From contig VIQV01000026.1 of NCBI GenBank assembly GCA_010206265.1, positions 217,515 through 281,514 of the forward strand: DNA of 64,000 nucleotides, in the 5' to 3' direction. The notes under the pieces are model-generated. The model had not been told where the DNA came from and did no database searches. It saw nothing but the letters and a program-made list of their open reading frames with translations. Shown in pieces: positions 17,002 through 26,392 of the stretch. Source of the DNA: Lachnospiraceae bacterium MD329. Its GTDB lineage: Bacteria; Bacillota; Clostridia; UBA1381. Made by a program: the position numbers and the translations under genes. Numbering within the stretch: the stretch's first letter is position 1; every line of letters begins with the position of its first letter.

Positions 17002-17697
17002 TTATATATGTTTCGTTTCAATTGCATCTACAAAAGTTCGGGTAATTAATTGCGGTCGGGTAATAATGGAACCGACAACAACACTGTAGCAGCCCATATC
17101 TAAAACACGCCGTGCCTTTTCAGGTGTGTTGATGTTTCCCTCTGCAATGACAGGATGTTTTACCGATTGCAGAATCTCTCTGATTATTTCAAAATCATTG
17201 TCTGCAATCTTTAGATTGTTGCTCTGCTGAGTATATCCGACCATCGTTGTACCGATAAAATCAAACCCCAGACGGTCAGCAAAACGTGCTTCATCAATAG
17301 TGGAGCAATCCGCCATAAAGAATTGTTTGGGGTATTTCTTTTTCACTTCTGTGAAAAAATCAGCTAAAGTTTTCCCATTGGGACGAAGGTCGTCTGTCGC
17401 CTGTACGGCGATGATTTCTGCACCGGCATCCACTGCTTCATCAACCTCTGCCATTGTGGGGGTGATATATACTTTACTATCGGGATAATCCTTTTTGACA
17501 ATACCGATAACAGGCAGGTCAACATTCTTTTTTATCTCGACTATATCCGCTTTTGTATTCGCCCGAATACCTGAAGCGCCGCCTTCTTTTGCCGCCCGTG
17601 CCATTCTTCCCATAATAAAAGAAGAATGAAGAGGTTCGTTTTCCAATGCCTGACAGGATACAATGAGTTTTCCTTTTATTTGTTCTACTCTCTCCAT
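17002..17697 (-). CDS. nanE: N-acetylmannosamine-6-phosphate 2-epimerase
   Basis: 231 residues, a TIM barrel of the NanE family. It converts ManNAc-6-P to GlcNAc-6-P. The N-terminus reads [19 protein letters not shown], followed by [10 protein letters not shown], and near the end come [13 protein letters not shown] and [10 protein letters not shown] (phosphate binding). It is the first gene of the leftward operon nanE-nanA-symporter-anomerase-kinase. AAAGGA lies just upstream of the ATG. Confidence 0.95.
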   Translation of the reverse strand: MERVEQIKGKLIVSCQALENEPLHSSFIMGRMARAAKEGGASGIRANTKADIVEIKKNVDLPVIGIVKKDYPDSKVYITPTMAEVDEAVDAGAEIIAVQATDDLRPNGKTLADFFTEVKKKYPKQFFMADCSTIDEARFADRLGFDFIGTTMVGYTQQSNNLKIADNDFEIIREILQSVKHPVIAEGNINTPEKARRVLDMGCYSVVVGSIITRPQLITRTFVDAIETKHI

Positions 17698-17914
17698 CTA
17701 TTTTATCCTTTCTTTATAACTTGAATTCTTGTGTGAGAGAACCGATTTTTTACAATTCCGCTATAGCAAATGTTTTCAAACTTTTGATTATTTTGCGTAA
17801 TATTTAGTTATAATAGTATGTGAATGCATAAATGCCACAATCACAAATATTATTGAAATTTATTTTCACATATAAATAATATTTAGTATGAACAATAATT
17901 CGGAGGTTATACGA
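17698..17914. promoter_or_regulatory. Divergent control region between the nan operon and nagB-nagA
   Basis: 217 bp that must hold both promoters. For nagB a perfect TATAAT lies at 17809-17814, with TTGATT 19 bp upstream (17784-17789). Just after it is an inverted repeat, TATGTGAA (17817-17824) and TTCACATA (17865-17872), 40 bp apart. It may be a pair of operator half-sites or a leader stem. No convincing -35/-10 pair was found for nanE, and no regulator gene lies next to it. Confidence 0.5.
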
Positions 17915-18679
17915 ATGAGAATATATTCGGTAAAAAATTATGATGAAATGAGCAGAAAAGCGGCAAACATTGTTTCGGCACAGATTATTTTAAAACCCGA
18001 TTGTGTTTTAGGGCTGGCGACGGGCTCTACGCCGGAAGGTTTGTATAGGCAGCTGATAGAATGGTACCAAAAGGGTGATTTGGATTTTGCTCAGGTGCGG
18101 TCAGTAAATCTTGATGAATATAAGGGACTTTCACCAGAAAACGAGCAGAGCTACCATTATTATATGAATAAGAACTTGTTTAACGGAATTAATATAAAAC
18201 CTGAGAACACACACTTGCCAGACGGTATGGCAAAAGACGAAGAAAAGGAATGTTTGCGGTATGACCGCGTTGTCAAAATGATGGGCGGTGTTGATTTGCA
18301 AATTCTGGGACTTGGTGAAAACGGGCATATAGGATTTAATGAACCCTGTGAAAATTTTGCAAAGGGAACTCATTGTATCCGACTGACCGACAGTACCATT
18401 ACGGCAAATGCACGTTTTTTTGAAAATGCAGATATGGTACCAAAGTATGCATTTTCAGTAGGAATTCGAACTATTATGATGGCAAAAAAGATTTTATTGG
18501 TAGTGAGTGGCAAAGCAAAAGCACACGCCCTTTATCAGACCTTGTTCGGACCTATTAATCCGAGAGTTCCATCTTCGATTTTGCAGCTGCACCCTGATGT
18601 AACTATTGTCGCGGATAAAGACGCATTATCACACATAGACCGCAAAGATGACAAAAGCGGTGATATTTATTTTTATTAG
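17915..18679 (+). CDS. nagB: Glucosamine-6-phosphate deaminase
   Basis: 254 residues. It converts glucosamine-6-phosphate to fructose-6-phosphate and ammonia, the exit of the sialic acid route into glycolysis. Motifs visible are LGLATGSTPEGLY, VNLDEYKGL (catalytic Asp) and LGLGENGHIGFNEP. ATG 17915 is chosen because CGGAGG lies 8 bp upstream; an earlier in-frame ATG at 17888 has no site. nagA follows after 14 bp. Confidence 0.96.
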   Translation: MRIYSVKNYDEMSRKAANIVSAQIILKPDCVLGLATGSTPEGLYRQLIEWYQKGDLDFAQVRSVNLDEYKGLSPENEQSYHYYMNKNLFNGINIKPENTHLPDGMAKDEEKECLRYDRVVKMMGGVDLQILGLGENGHIGFNEPCENFAKGTHCIRLTDSTITANARFFENADMVPKYAFSVGIRTIMMAKKILLVVSGKAKAHALYQTLFGPINPRVPSSILQLHPDVTIVADKDALSHIDRKDDKSGDIYFY

Positions 18680-18693
18680 AAAGGCGGAAACAT

Positions 18694-19812
18694 ATGATAA
18701 TAAAAAACGCACTGGTTTTTACGGAAAAAGAAGAATTTGAAAAGCAAGATTTATACATCAGAGGAGAACGGCTTGCAGACAATGCAGAATCAGAAGACGT
18801 GCTGGATGCAGAAGGGCTTTATGCGATACCGGGATTGATTGATATCCATTTACACGGCTGTATGGGCGATGATTTTTGCGATGGAACAGACAAGGCTCTG
18901 GAAACCATAGCAGAATATCAGGCAAGTTGTGGAGTAACCGCATTTGCACCGGCTTCAATGACATTATCAGAAGAAACATTGGAAAACATATTCCAGAATG
19001 CCGCGGAATATCGTTCGGAAAAAGGCGCAATGTTTTGCGGAATCCATATGGAAGGACCTTTCTTCTCAGCGGAAAAGAAAGGCGCGCAAAACGGGAAGTT
19101 TTTAAGAAAACCTGATATTGCAGTTTTTGAACGGTTGCTTGCGGCAAGCAAAGGAATGATTAAAATTGTTGATATTGCTCCGGAACTGGAGAATGCGATG
19201 TCTTTTATCAAAGCAGCCGCGGCAAAGCAGGTGACGGTATCTATCGCGCATACCACAGCAGACTATGAAATTGCGAAACAAGCTTTTGAAAACGGCGTAA
19301 GTCACGTCACGCATATGTGGAATGCAATGCCTGCATTTACACATAGGAAACCGGGAGTAATTGGCGCGGCGTGTGAGTCTGAATGTACGGTAGAGTTGAT
19401 TTGTGACGGAATCCATATCCATCCTGCCGTTGTTACTGCAATGTATAAAATGTTTGGTCCGGAGAGAATTGTACTTGTGAGTGACAGTATGTGCGCGGCA
19501 GGACTCTCTGATGGAGAGTATACACTGGGAGGGCAAAAAGTTGGAGTAAATGGACAGTTGGCAACATTGGCTGATGGTACAATTGCAGGTTCGGTAACAA
19601 ATTTGATGGAATGTCTGCGTAGGGCAGTTCGGTTTGGTGTGCCGCTTGATTGGGCGGTGAAGACAGCAACCATAAATCCTGCGAAAGTTATTGGTATGGA
19701 AACTGAGATGGGAAGTTTATCAGCAGGAAAACTTGCCAATATTGTATTGCTGGATAAAAATTTACAGGTGAGGAAAGTATTAATCCGAGGTAAAATTGCT
19801 TTTGAAAATTAA
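18694..19812 (+). CDS. nagA: N-acetylglucosamine-6-phosphate deacetylase
   Basis: 372 residues, an amidohydrolase. It removes the acetyl group from GlcNAc-6-P, feeding NagB. Metal and substrate motifs are IPGLIDIHLHGCMGDD, FCGIHMEGPFFS, VSIAHTTADYE and VSDSMCAAGL, with the active-site Asp. GAAAGGCGG lies before the ATG. A terminator follows at 19849. Confidence 0.96.
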   Translation: MIIKNALVFTEKEEFEKQDLYIRGERLADNAESEDVLDAEGLYAIPGLIDIHLHGCMGDDFCDGTDKALETIAEYQASCGVTAFAPASMTLSEETLENIFQNAAEYRSEKGAMFCGIHMEGPFFSAEKKGAQNGKFLRKPDIAVFERLLAASKGMIKIVDIAPELENAMSFIKAAAAKQVTVSIAHTTADYEIAKQAFENGVSHVTHMWNAMPAFTHRKPGVIGAACESECTVELICDGIHIHPAVVTAMYKMFGPERIVLVSDSMCAAGLSDGEYTLGGQKVGVNGQLATLADGTIAGSVTNLMECLRRAVRFGVPLDWAVKTATINPAKVIGMETEMGSLSAGKLANIVLLDKNLQVRKVLIRGKIAFEN

Positions 19813-19848
19813 GAAATAGATATTGCTGTATGAAATTGCAATATTGTT

Positions 19849-19889
19849 AAACCACGCAGAACGTTTTAAGTGCTCTGTGTGGTTTTTGT
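19849..19889 (+). terminator. Terminator of the nagBA operon
   Basis: Arms ACCACGCAGA and TCTGTGTGGT (G-T pair allowed), 13-nt loop, then TTTTTGTTT. Confidence 0.8.
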
Positions 19890-19918
19890 TTATTAAAAAA
19901 GTTTTCGTGGACTGCTGA

Positions 19919-19947
19919 TTGCAATTTTAACTGAAATATGATAAAAT
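19919..19947 (+). promoter_or_regulatory. Likely promoter of the ywlE-like to lspA gene series
   Basis: TTGCAA at 19919-19924 and TAAAAT at 19942-19947, spacer 17 bp. It lies about 100 bp before the phosphatase start. The leader between them includes AAGGAG and a four-codon frame (ATG at 19974) that is probably meaningless. Confidence 0.45.
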
Positions 19948-20044
19948 ATAAAAGTTAAGGAGATATTCGTATATGCCTTACAAATAATGTAAAGTGTAAG
20001 AATAGAACCTCAAAATAAGGATTTAAAGGAGTTTAAAAGGTGCT

Positions 20045-20485
20045 ATGAATATACTGTTTGTCTGCACAGGCAATACCTGCCGCAGTGCAATGGCGGCGGC
20101 AATGATGAATAAAATTGCTGTGGAGAATGACCTTGATATTCGTATTGAATCGGCAGGAGTTTTCGCAGAAATAGGACAAAAAGCAAGTGAAAACGCAATA
20201 AAAGCGCTTGAAAAATACGATATTAATTTAAAAGAACATCTTACCAAGCCTGTAACGGACGAGCTGATTGAAAAAAGTGATATTATCCTTACTATGACAG
20301 AGGGGCATAAAATGCTTTTAAGCTCTATGGCAAAAGACAAGGTGTATACACTGCTGGAGTTTTCAGGCTCAAGCGGTGATATTTCAGACCCGTATGGCGG
20401 TGACTTAGAGGAATATGAGGATTGCGCGCGTGAAATTTATGATGCGCTTGTGGACGCGGCTGAAAAAATAGCAGATAAGAATTAA
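20045..20485 (+). CDS. Low molecular weight protein phosphatase, YwlE-like (probable protein-arginine phosphatase)
   Basis: 146 residues, the LMW-PTP fold. The P-loop is VCTGNTCRS, with nucleophile Cys7 and Arg13, and the general acid Asp is in ISDPYGG near residue 118. Thr11 in the P-loop is the residue that in Bacillus YwlE favours phospho-arginine over phospho-tyrosine, so an arginine phosphatase counteracting McsB is likely. rimI follows after one base. Confidence 0.87.
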   Translation: MNILFVCTGNTCRSAMAAAMMNKIAVENDLDIRIESAGVFAEIGQKASENAIKALEKYDINLKEHLTKPVTDELIEKSDIILTMTEGHKMLLSSMAKDKVYTLLEFSGSSGDISDPYGGDLEEYEDCAREIYDALVDAAEKIADKN

Positions 20486-20486
20486 A

Positions 20487-20939
20487 ATGGATAACATTGT
20501 TATAACAAGAATGACGGAAGAAGATATTTGTGAAATAGCGGAACTTGATAAGCTGTGTTTTAAGGTATCGTGGTCGGAAAAATCCTTTAGGGACGAAATG
20601 CAGAATAAACTTGCGGTTTACTTCACGGCGAAAAAAGACGGTGAATGTATAGGCTATGCAGGTTTTTGGAATGTATCGGGTGAGGGCGGCATAACCAATA
20701 TTGCCGTTTTACCCGAGTATAGGCGTATGGGGGTAGGAACGGCTCTTGTGAGTGCGCTTGTGCGCGAGGCGGAGAAGCTGTGCCTTGACATTTTAACTCT
20801 TGAGGTCAGAAAGAGTAATTTTGCGGCGCAGGGGTTGTATAACAGTTTTGGTTTTGATATAATAGGAGAAAGAAAAAGATATTACAGCGATAACGGAGAG
20901 GACGCTTTTATTATGACTAAGGAACTAAAGCGGAGGTAG
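20487..20939 (+). CDS. rimI: Ribosomal protein S18-alanine N-acetyltransferase
   Basis: 150-residue GNAT acetyltransferase. The acetyl-CoA motif is [15 protein letters not shown], followed by [29 protein letters not shown], a RimI signature. It acetylates the N-terminal alanine of S18. It sits between the phosphatase gene and tsaD; rimI-tsaD linkage is common. Confidence 0.93.
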   Translation: MDNIVITRMTEEDICEIAELDKLCFKVSWSEKSFRDEMQNKLAVYFTAKKDGECIGYAGFWNVSGEGGITNIAVLPEYRRMGVGTALVSALVREAEKLCLDILTLEVRKSNFAAQGLYNSFGFDIIGERKRYYSDNGEDAFIMTKELKRR

Positions 20940-20947
20940 TTTTGCAG

Positions 20948-21958
20948 ATGAAAGATATACTTATACTGGGAATAGAAAGCTCGTGTGATGAAACGGCGGC
21001 AGCTGTTGTTAAAAACGGAAGAGAGGTTTTGTCTAATGTAATAAATACACAGATAGCATTGCATAAAAAATTCGGCGGAGTAGTGCCTGAAGTGGCGTCA
21101 AGACGTCATATAGAAACAATTGACGCTGTAATAGACGAGGCTCTCAGCGAGGCGAATGTTACCTTTAATGATATTGACGCTATTGCGGTTACATACGGAC
21201 CGGGACTGGTCGGAGCTCTTCTTGTCGGAGTGTCAACCGCAAAGGCGCTTGCGTTTGCACTGGGTAAACCACTCGTTGCGGTACACCACATAAAAGGACA
21301 TATAATGGCGAATTTTGTGTCGCATAAGAATCTTGAACCGCCGTTTATCTGTCTGGTGGCGTCGGGCGGTCATAGCCATATAGTAGCAGTGGAGGATTAT
21401 ACAAAGCTGGAGATTATGGGAAGAACGCGTGATGACGCGGCAGGGGAGGCTTTTGATAAAATTGCACGTGTGCTGGGACTGGGTTATCCGGGCGGACCGC
21501 TTATTGATAAGCTTGCAAAGGAAGGAAATCCTGATGCAGTACAATTTCCGCGAGTAAGAATGGATAAGGATTCGCTTGATTTTTCCTTCAGCGGTGTAAA
21601 AACTGCAGTAATAAATTATCTGCATAAGCTTGAGCAAAACGGAGAGGAATATAATAAGGCAGATATTGCGGCAAGCTTTCAGAATGCCGTTACTGACGTT
21701 TTATGTGAGCATACACTGGAGGCGGCATTGAGAAGAGGCAGTAAAACAATCGCGCTTGCGGGAGGTGTTGCCTCAAACAGCGCTTTGCGTGAAAAAATGA
21801 CAAGAACAGCTGAAAAACAGGGAATAAACGTCGTATATCCGGAACCTGTGCTTTGTACGGACAATGCTGTAATGATAGCCTGCGCAGGATATTATGAATA
21901 TCAGGAGAACAATTTTGCAGATATGACGCTCAATGCAGTGCCGTCACTGCAATTATAA
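20948..21958 (+). CDS. tsaD: tRNA N6-adenosine threonylcarbamoyltransferase TsaD
   Basis: 336 residues. It transfers threonylcarbamoyl to A37 of ANN-decoding tRNAs, together with TsaB and TsaE, which are not in this window. Motifs are [15 protein letters not shown] at the start, [12 protein letters not shown], the metal-binding HHIKGH and [11 protein letters not shown] 20948 has GGAGG 10 bp upstream; TTG 20942 is too close to it. tsaC lies 10 kb upstream. Confidence 0.96.
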   Translation: MKDILILGIESSCDETAAAVVKNGREVLSNVINTQIALHKKFGGVVPEVASRRHIETIDAVIDEALSEANVTFNDIDAIAVTYGPGLVGALLVGVSTAKALAFALGKPLVAVHHIKGHIMANFVSHKNLEPPFICLVASGGHSHIVAVEDYTKLEIMGRTRDDAAGEAFDKIARVLGLGYPGGPLIDKLAKEGNPDAVQFPRVRMDKDSLDFSFSGVKTAVINYLHKLEQNGEEYNKADIAASFQNAVTDVLCEHTLEAALRRGSKTIALAGGVASNSALREKMTRTAEKQGINVVYPEPVLCTDNAVMIACAGYYEYQENNFADMTLNAVPSLQL

Positions 21959-21960
21959 TA

Positions 21961-21985
21961 GGGACACTAAAAGGGGACACTAAAA
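21961..21985 (+). repeat. Tandem 12-bp repeat over the aroB ribosome binding site
   Basis: GGGACACTAAAA occurs at 21961-21972 and again at 21974-21985, running into the aroB ATG. The second copy supplies the GGGG of the binding site. A third exact copy lies inside aroB at 22486-22497. Confidence 0.8.
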
Positions 21986-23064
21986 TGGATAAATTATTTG
22001 TAGACTTAGGTAAAAATTCATATAATATATTGTTTTCAGACAGTTTTTCAGGTCTTGCGGAGGCACTGACTGAAATTAACGCGCCTAAAAAACTGCTTAT
22101 AGTAACAGACAGTAATGTAAATGAGCTGTATGCAGATGAGGTAAACAATATACTTCATAAAAAAGGATATGACAGCGCAGTGTATGCATTCAATGCAGGT
22201 GAAGAAAACAAAAAAATGGACACTATTCTCGGAATATGCGAGGCGTGTATAAAGTATGGACTTGACAGAAAGAGTATGATAATCGCGCTTGGCGGCGGTG
22301 TGGTCGGAGATATGGCAGGCTTTGCGGCGGCTATATTTATGCGAGGAATTGATTTTGTGCAAATTCCGACTACATTGCTTTCTCAGTCTGACAGCTCTGT
22401 CGGAGGTAAGACAGGCATAGACTTTTTGGAAAGTAAAAATATACTTGGTGCATTCCATCAGCCTAAATTGGTTTATATAAATGTAGGGACACTAAAAACC
22501 CTGCCTCAGGAACAATTTGTTTCGGGAATGGGTGAGGTAATAAAACACGGCATAATCTGTGACAGAGAGTTTTTTAATTATCTTGAAGAAAACCATAGTG
22601 AAATAAAGAGCCTCGACAGCCGAAATCTTATTAAGATGGACAAAGTTAATTGTTCAATAAAAGCGAAGGTTGTTGAGCAGGACGAGAAGGAAAACGGACT
22701 GAGGGCGGTTTTGAATTTTGGTCATACCATAGGTCACGCGGTTGAGTCTGCATATGATTTTAAAATGACGCACGGCGAATGTGTCGGAATAGGAATGATA
22801 GCAGCGTCATATATTGCGTATAAGCGAGATATGATAAGCTTGAATGATTTGGAACGGATAGAAAATGTTTTAACCTTGTATGGTTTCAGAACGCGCGTTA
22901 AGCTGCCGAAGGAGGAAAAAATTCTTGAATTTATGAATAAGGATAAGAAGAAAATTGCAGGCAAGCTGAAATTTGTTCTGCCGACAGAGATAGGCGCGGT
23001 AATGCAGACAACAGATGTCAAACCGTCAGAAATCAGCGGCGCGCTGAAATATATATCGGAGTAG
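21985..23064 (+). CDS. aroB: 3-dehydroquinate synthase
   Basis: 359 residues, the second shikimate pathway enzyme, converting DAHP to 3-dehydroquinate with NAD and a divalent metal. Motifs are IALGGGVVGDMAGFAAA, QIPTTLLSQSDSSVGGKTG, GMGEVIKHG and NFGHTIGHAVE (metal-binding His). It lies 26 bp after tsaD and is followed by lspA. Confidence 0.96.
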   Translation: MDKLFVDLGKNSYNILFSDSFSGLAEALTEINAPKKLLIVTDSNVNELYADEVNNILHKKGYDSAVYAFNAGEENKKMDTILGICEACIKYGLDRKSMIIALGGGVVGDMAGFAAAIFMRGIDFVQIPTTLLSQSDSSVGGKTGIDFLESKNILGAFHQPKLVYINVGTLKTLPQEQFVSGMGEVIKHGIICDREFFNYLEENHSEIKSLDSRNLIKMDKVNCSIKAKVVEQDEKENGLRAVLNFGHTIGHAVESAYDFKMTHGECVGIGMIAASYIAYKRDMISLNDLERIENVLTLYGFRTRVKLPKEEKILEFMNKDKKKIAGKLKFVLPTEIGAVMQTTDVKPSEISGALKYISE

Positions 23065-23073
23065 GTGAGATTT

Positions 23074-23541
23074 ATGATTTGGTTGCTTGTTTCATTGGCA
23101 ATATTGGCGGCAGACCAGATAGTCAAATATCTTGTGTCGGTAAATATTGGTGTAGGCGAAACTGCCTTTTCTGTATTAAATATTTTTGATGTTACCTATG
23201 TACAGAATCAGGGGGCAGCTTTTTCGGTGCTTTCAGGGAGAACGGTGGTATTAAGTGTAATTTCCGTGGTGTTCTGCATTGCGGTTGCAGTATTCTGGAC
23301 AAAGAAAAAACCATCAAATCCACTGTTGTGCACGTCGTTGTCGTTGCTGTTTGCAGGTGCATTGGGAAATGGAATAGACAGAATATTCCGAGGTTATGTC
23401 GTGGATTATATCAATCTGACTTTTATAAATTTTCCTGTGTTTAATATTGCGGATATAGGGGTTACGGTTGGAGCAGCGTTGTTTATACTGTATATAATAT
23501 TTTTTGACAAAGAGGATAAAAATGGAAACAATAACGCTTGA
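23074..23541 (+). CDS. lspA: Lipoprotein signal peptidase (signal peptidase II)
   Basis: 155 residues with four transmembrane helices. This aspartic protease cleaves prolipoproteins before the lipidated cysteine. The catalytic Asp pair lies in GNGIDRIFRGYVVDYI and FNIADIGVT; the early motif is AADQIVKYLV. GTG 23065 and ATG 23074 are both possible starts; ATG is preferred for spacing. It overlaps rluD by 20 bp. A lipoprotein substrate candidate is encoded at 29535. Confidence 0.95.
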   Translation: MIWLLVSLAILAADQIVKYLVSVNIGVGETAFSVLNIFDVTYVQNQGAAFSVLSGRTVVLSVISVVFCIAVAVFWTKKKPSNPLLCTSLSLLFAGALGNGIDRIFRGYVVDYINLTFINFPVFNIADIGVTVGAALFILYIIFFDKEDKNGNNNA

Positions 23542-24433
23542 GGTTAAGCCAGAAAATGAAGGCGAACGCCTTGATAAATTTATAGCGGATAACAGTGATA
23601 TTTCACGCAGTTATGCGGCAAAGTTATGTGATGAGGGACTTGTCACGCTTTCGGATAAACAGTTAAAGAAAAAAGACAGGGTTTCCGTCGGAGATAAGAT
23701 TGTAATACAGATTCCTGAACCGACAGAGTTGTCTGTTGAAGGAGAGGATATACCGCTTGATATTGTTTATGAGGACAGTGACGTTATAGTAATAAACAAA
23801 CCTCAGGGTATGTGCGTACATCCGGCTGTAGGAAATGAGAGCGGTACGCTTGTAAACGGGCTTGTTTATCATTGCGGCAACGAGCTGTCGGCAATAAACG
23901 GTGTTATACGTCCGGGAATTGTTCATAGGATAGATAAAGACACATCGGGACTTTTAATTGTTGCAAAGAATAACGATGCGCATTTAAAGCTGTCAGAACA
24001 GCTGAAGGAGCGTAAGGCATTAAGAAAGTACATTGCAATAGTAAACGGAAATATTCGTGAAGATGGAGGCACGGTAAACAAACCTATTTCAAGAAATCCG
24101 TCAGACAGAAAAAAGATGGCGGTTGTCGCAGGAGGAAGAGAGGCTGTAACTCATTTTAACGTGCTTGAACGTTTTGGACAGTATACTTTGATAGAATGTA
24201 TTCTGGAAACGGGCAGAACACATCAGATACGCGTGCATATGGCGTCAATCGGTCATAGCATAGTTGGCGATCCTCTGTACGGCATTAAAAAAGAAAAGTT
24301 TAATCTGAACGGTCAATTGCTCCACGCAAAGACAATTGGATTCGAACATCCGAGTACAGGTAAGATGATGGAGTTCTCATCAGAAATACCTGAGTATTTT
24401 GTAAATGTGTTAAAAAAACTGAGGAAATTATAA
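23522..24433 (+). CDS. rluD: RluD-type 23S rRNA pseudouridine synthase
   Basis: 303 residues. An N-terminal S4 domain (~1-75) contains GERLDKFIADNSDISRSYAAKL. The catalytic domain has the RluA-family motif GIVHRIDKDTSGLL, with the nucleophilic Asp, and ends with GRTHQIRVHMASIGHSIVGDPLYG. It modifies helix 69 uridines of 23S rRNA. The start overlaps the end of lspA, as is common in Firmicutes. Confidence 0.94.
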   Translation: METITLEVKPENEGERLDKFIADNSDISRSYAAKLCDEGLVTLSDKQLKKKDRVSVGDKIVIQIPEPTELSVEGEDIPLDIVYEDSDVIVINKPQGMCVHPAVGNESGTLVNGLVYHCGNELSAINGVIRPGIVHRIDKDTSGLLIVAKNNDAHLKLSEQLKERKALRKYIAIVNGNIREDGGTVNKPISRNPSDRKKMAVVAGGREAVTHFNVLERFGQYTLIECILETGRTHQIRVHMASIGHSIVGDPLYGIKKEKFNLNGQLLHAKTIGFEHPSTGKMMEFSSEIPEYFVNVLKKLRKL

Positions 24434-24461
24434 ACTTTTAATTAAATTTCTGCGCTAAGTC

Positions 24462-24490
24462 TTGAATTTTTATGCAAGAAAGCGTATTAT
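24462..24490 (+). promoter_or_regulatory. Promoter of the ddl-murI-DUF1934-ctpA unit
   Basis: TTGAAT at 24462-24467 and TATTAT at 24485-24490, spacer exactly 17 bp, 38 bp before the ddl start codon. Confidence 0.6.
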
Positions 24491-24527
24491 AGAAGATATA
24501 GAACTGAATTAAGGGGTGAAGTGCATA

Positions 24528-25583
24528 ATGAAAGAATTGTGCGTTATATTCGGCGGACGCTCGCCTGAGCATACTATTTCAAGAATGTCGGTTACATCAA
24601 TTTTACATAATCTTAATAAAAACAAATATAACATAACGCTTATCGGAATCACGGAAAAAGGCGAATGGTACTTATATACTGGTGATTGGGATAAAATAAA
24701 AAATGGTGACTGGGAGAAGGATAACGAGCATAAAAGACGTGCCGTTTTGTCGCCTGACGCGGTGGATAAATCTATACTGTTGCTTGACGGTGGTATGGAG
24801 AAAATACATCCCGACGTTATTTTTCCAGTACTTCACGGTGAGTTTGGCGAGGACGGAACAATTCAGGGTCTTTTTGAGCTTGCCGATATTCCGTATGTAG
24901 GAATGGGCGTAATGGCGTCGGCAAACAGTATTGACAAAACATCTACCAAAATTGTCTTGCAAAGTGCAGGGATTCCGCAGGCTGACTGGGTAGTCGTGCA
25001 GAGGAATGATGATTTTGAAAAGAAAATGGATGAAATTGAAGAGAAGCTTGGTTATCCGTGCTTTGTAAAGCCTGCGAGAACAGGTTCGTCTGTAGGAGTA
25101 GGAAAAGCGCATAACAGGGCTGAGCTTATGGACGCGCTTAGAAATGCGGCTCAGTTTGACAGGAAGATACTTGTGGAGGAGAATATTGACGGTCACGAGG
25201 TGGAGTGTGCCGTTTTGGGTAATGATGAACCTAAAGCCGCAACTGTAGGTGAAATTATGCCGACTGTTGAATTTTATGATTTTGACGCTAAATATAATGA
25301 TGATTCAACAAAACTGCAGATTCCTGCCGACTTGCCTAACGATACTATTGAAAAAATCAGAGAATATGCGGTTACTGCATTTAAGGCGCTTGACGGCAGC
25401 GGTTTGTCACGTGTTGATTTTTTTGTTCGTCATAGTGACGGAAGTGTTGTGCTGAATGAAATAAATACTTTACCGGGTTTCACTGATATCAGTATGTATC
25501 CGAAACTTTGGGGAGCAGTGGGAATAGAATACAGCGAGCTTTTAGACAGACTGATTGAGCTTGCGGAAAAGAGAGTCAGATAA
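24528..25583 (+). CDS. ddl: D-alanine--D-alanine ligase
   Basis: 351 residues, an ATP-grasp enzyme making D-Ala-D-Ala for peptidoglycan. The N-terminus is ELCVIFGGRSPEHTISRMS; later motifs are VLHGEFGEDGTIQG, CFVKPARTGSSVGVGKA (ATP binding) and VVLNEINTLPGFTDISMYPKLW. AAGGGGTG precedes ATG 24528 by 9 bp. Its stop overlaps the murI start by one base (TAATG). Confidence 0.96.
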   Translation: MKELCVIFGGRSPEHTISRMSVTSILHNLNKNKYNITLIGITEKGEWYLYTGDWDKIKNGDWEKDNEHKRRAVLSPDAVDKSILLLDGGMEKIHPDVIFPVLHGEFGEDGTIQGLFELADIPYVGMGVMASANSIDKTSTKIVLQSAGIPQADWVVVQRNDDFEKKMDEIEEKLGYPCFVKPARTGSSVGVGKAHNRAELMDALRNAAQFDRKILVEENIDGHEVECAVLGNDEPKAATVGEIMPTVEFYDFDAKYNDDSTKLQIPADLPNDTIEKIREYAVTAFKALDGSGLSRVDFFVRHSDGSVVLNEINTLPGFTDISMYPKLWGAVGIEYSELLDRLIELAEKRVR

Positions 25584-26392
25584 TGAATAACAAGAGTATC
25601 GGTGTTTTCGACTCCGGACTTGGCGGTCTTACGGCAGTTAAACAGATTATGCAGGAACTTCCCAATGAGAGTATTATATATTTCGGCGATACAGGCAGAG
25701 TACCGTACGGTACACGTTCGCGTGATACAATTTTAAAATATACACGCGGGGATATTCGTTTTTTGCAGACATTTGATGTTAAGGTGATTGTTATAGCCTG
25801 CGGTACGGCAAGTTCAGCCGCGCTGCCTATGATAAAGGACGAATTTAACGTACCGATAGTAGGAGTTATAGATGCTGCTGTATATGCGGCAGTACGTGCT
25901 ACCAGAAATAAGAAAATAGGAGTAATAGGCACACAGGGTACTATAAAAAGCGGTGAATATGAAAAACAGATAAATGATTATGATAATGAAATGCAGGTGT
26001 TTTCCAGAGCGTGTCCGCTGTTTGTACCGCTTGTTGAAAACGGACATTTCAACACTCCCGTGACTAAATTGTTAGTTGAAGAATATTTACAGGAAATACG
26101 CTCGGAGGGTGTGGATACGCTTATTCTGGGCTGTACGCATTATCCTCTTCTTGAAAAAGCAATAGGCGAGTATATGGGAGAAGATGTTACGCTTATCAAT
26201 TCAGGCGCGGAGGTTGCAAAGTACCTCAAAAAGAAATTGGACAGTGATATGGCGCACAGTGATAAAACTGAGGGAAACAGATACAGATATTATGTGAGCG
26301 ACGATATATCAAGCTTTGAGGAATTGGGAGGCATATTCCTTGAACGTGAAATAAACGGACAGGTGACTAAGATTGACATTGAAAAATACTGA
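25583..26392 (+). CDS. murI: Glutamate racemase
   Basis: 269 residues. It supplies D-glutamate for peptidoglycan. The motif VFDSGLGGLT holds Asp10, and catalytic cysteines are Cys73 (IACGTASS) and Cys184 (LGCTHYPLL). Most homologues have Asn after the first catalytic Cys (CNT); here it is Gly, a variant also found in related Clostridia. It is coupled to ddl by TAATG and overlaps the next gene by 20 bp. Confidence 0.95.
   Translation: MNNKSIGVFDSGLGGLTAVKQIMQELPNESIIYFGDTGRVPYGTRSRDTILKYTRGDIRFLQTFDVKVIVIACGTASSAALPMIKDEFNVPIVGVIDAAVYAAVRATRNKKIGVIGTQGTIKSGEYEKQINDYDNEMQVFSRACPLFVPLVENGHFNTPVTKLLVEEYLQEIRSEGVDTLILGCTHYPLLEKAIGEYMGEDVTLINSGAEVAKYLKKKLDSDMAHSDKTEGNRYRYYVSDDISSFEELGGIFLEREINGQVTKIDIEKY

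Noticed and set aside
18758..19739. Several long minus-strand frames under nagA
   Set aside because: They lie opposite a well-supported gene, lack binding sites and show no family motifs; they are mirror frames.
19974..19988. Four-codon leader peptide upstream of the ywlE-like gene
   Set aside because: Too short, no attenuator structure around it; a match with AAGGAG is likely chance.
25799..25801. Gly in place of Asn after the first catalytic Cys of MurI as an inactivating change
   Set aside because: All other catalytic motifs are intact, the gene is single in the window, and CGT variants occur in related Clostridia.
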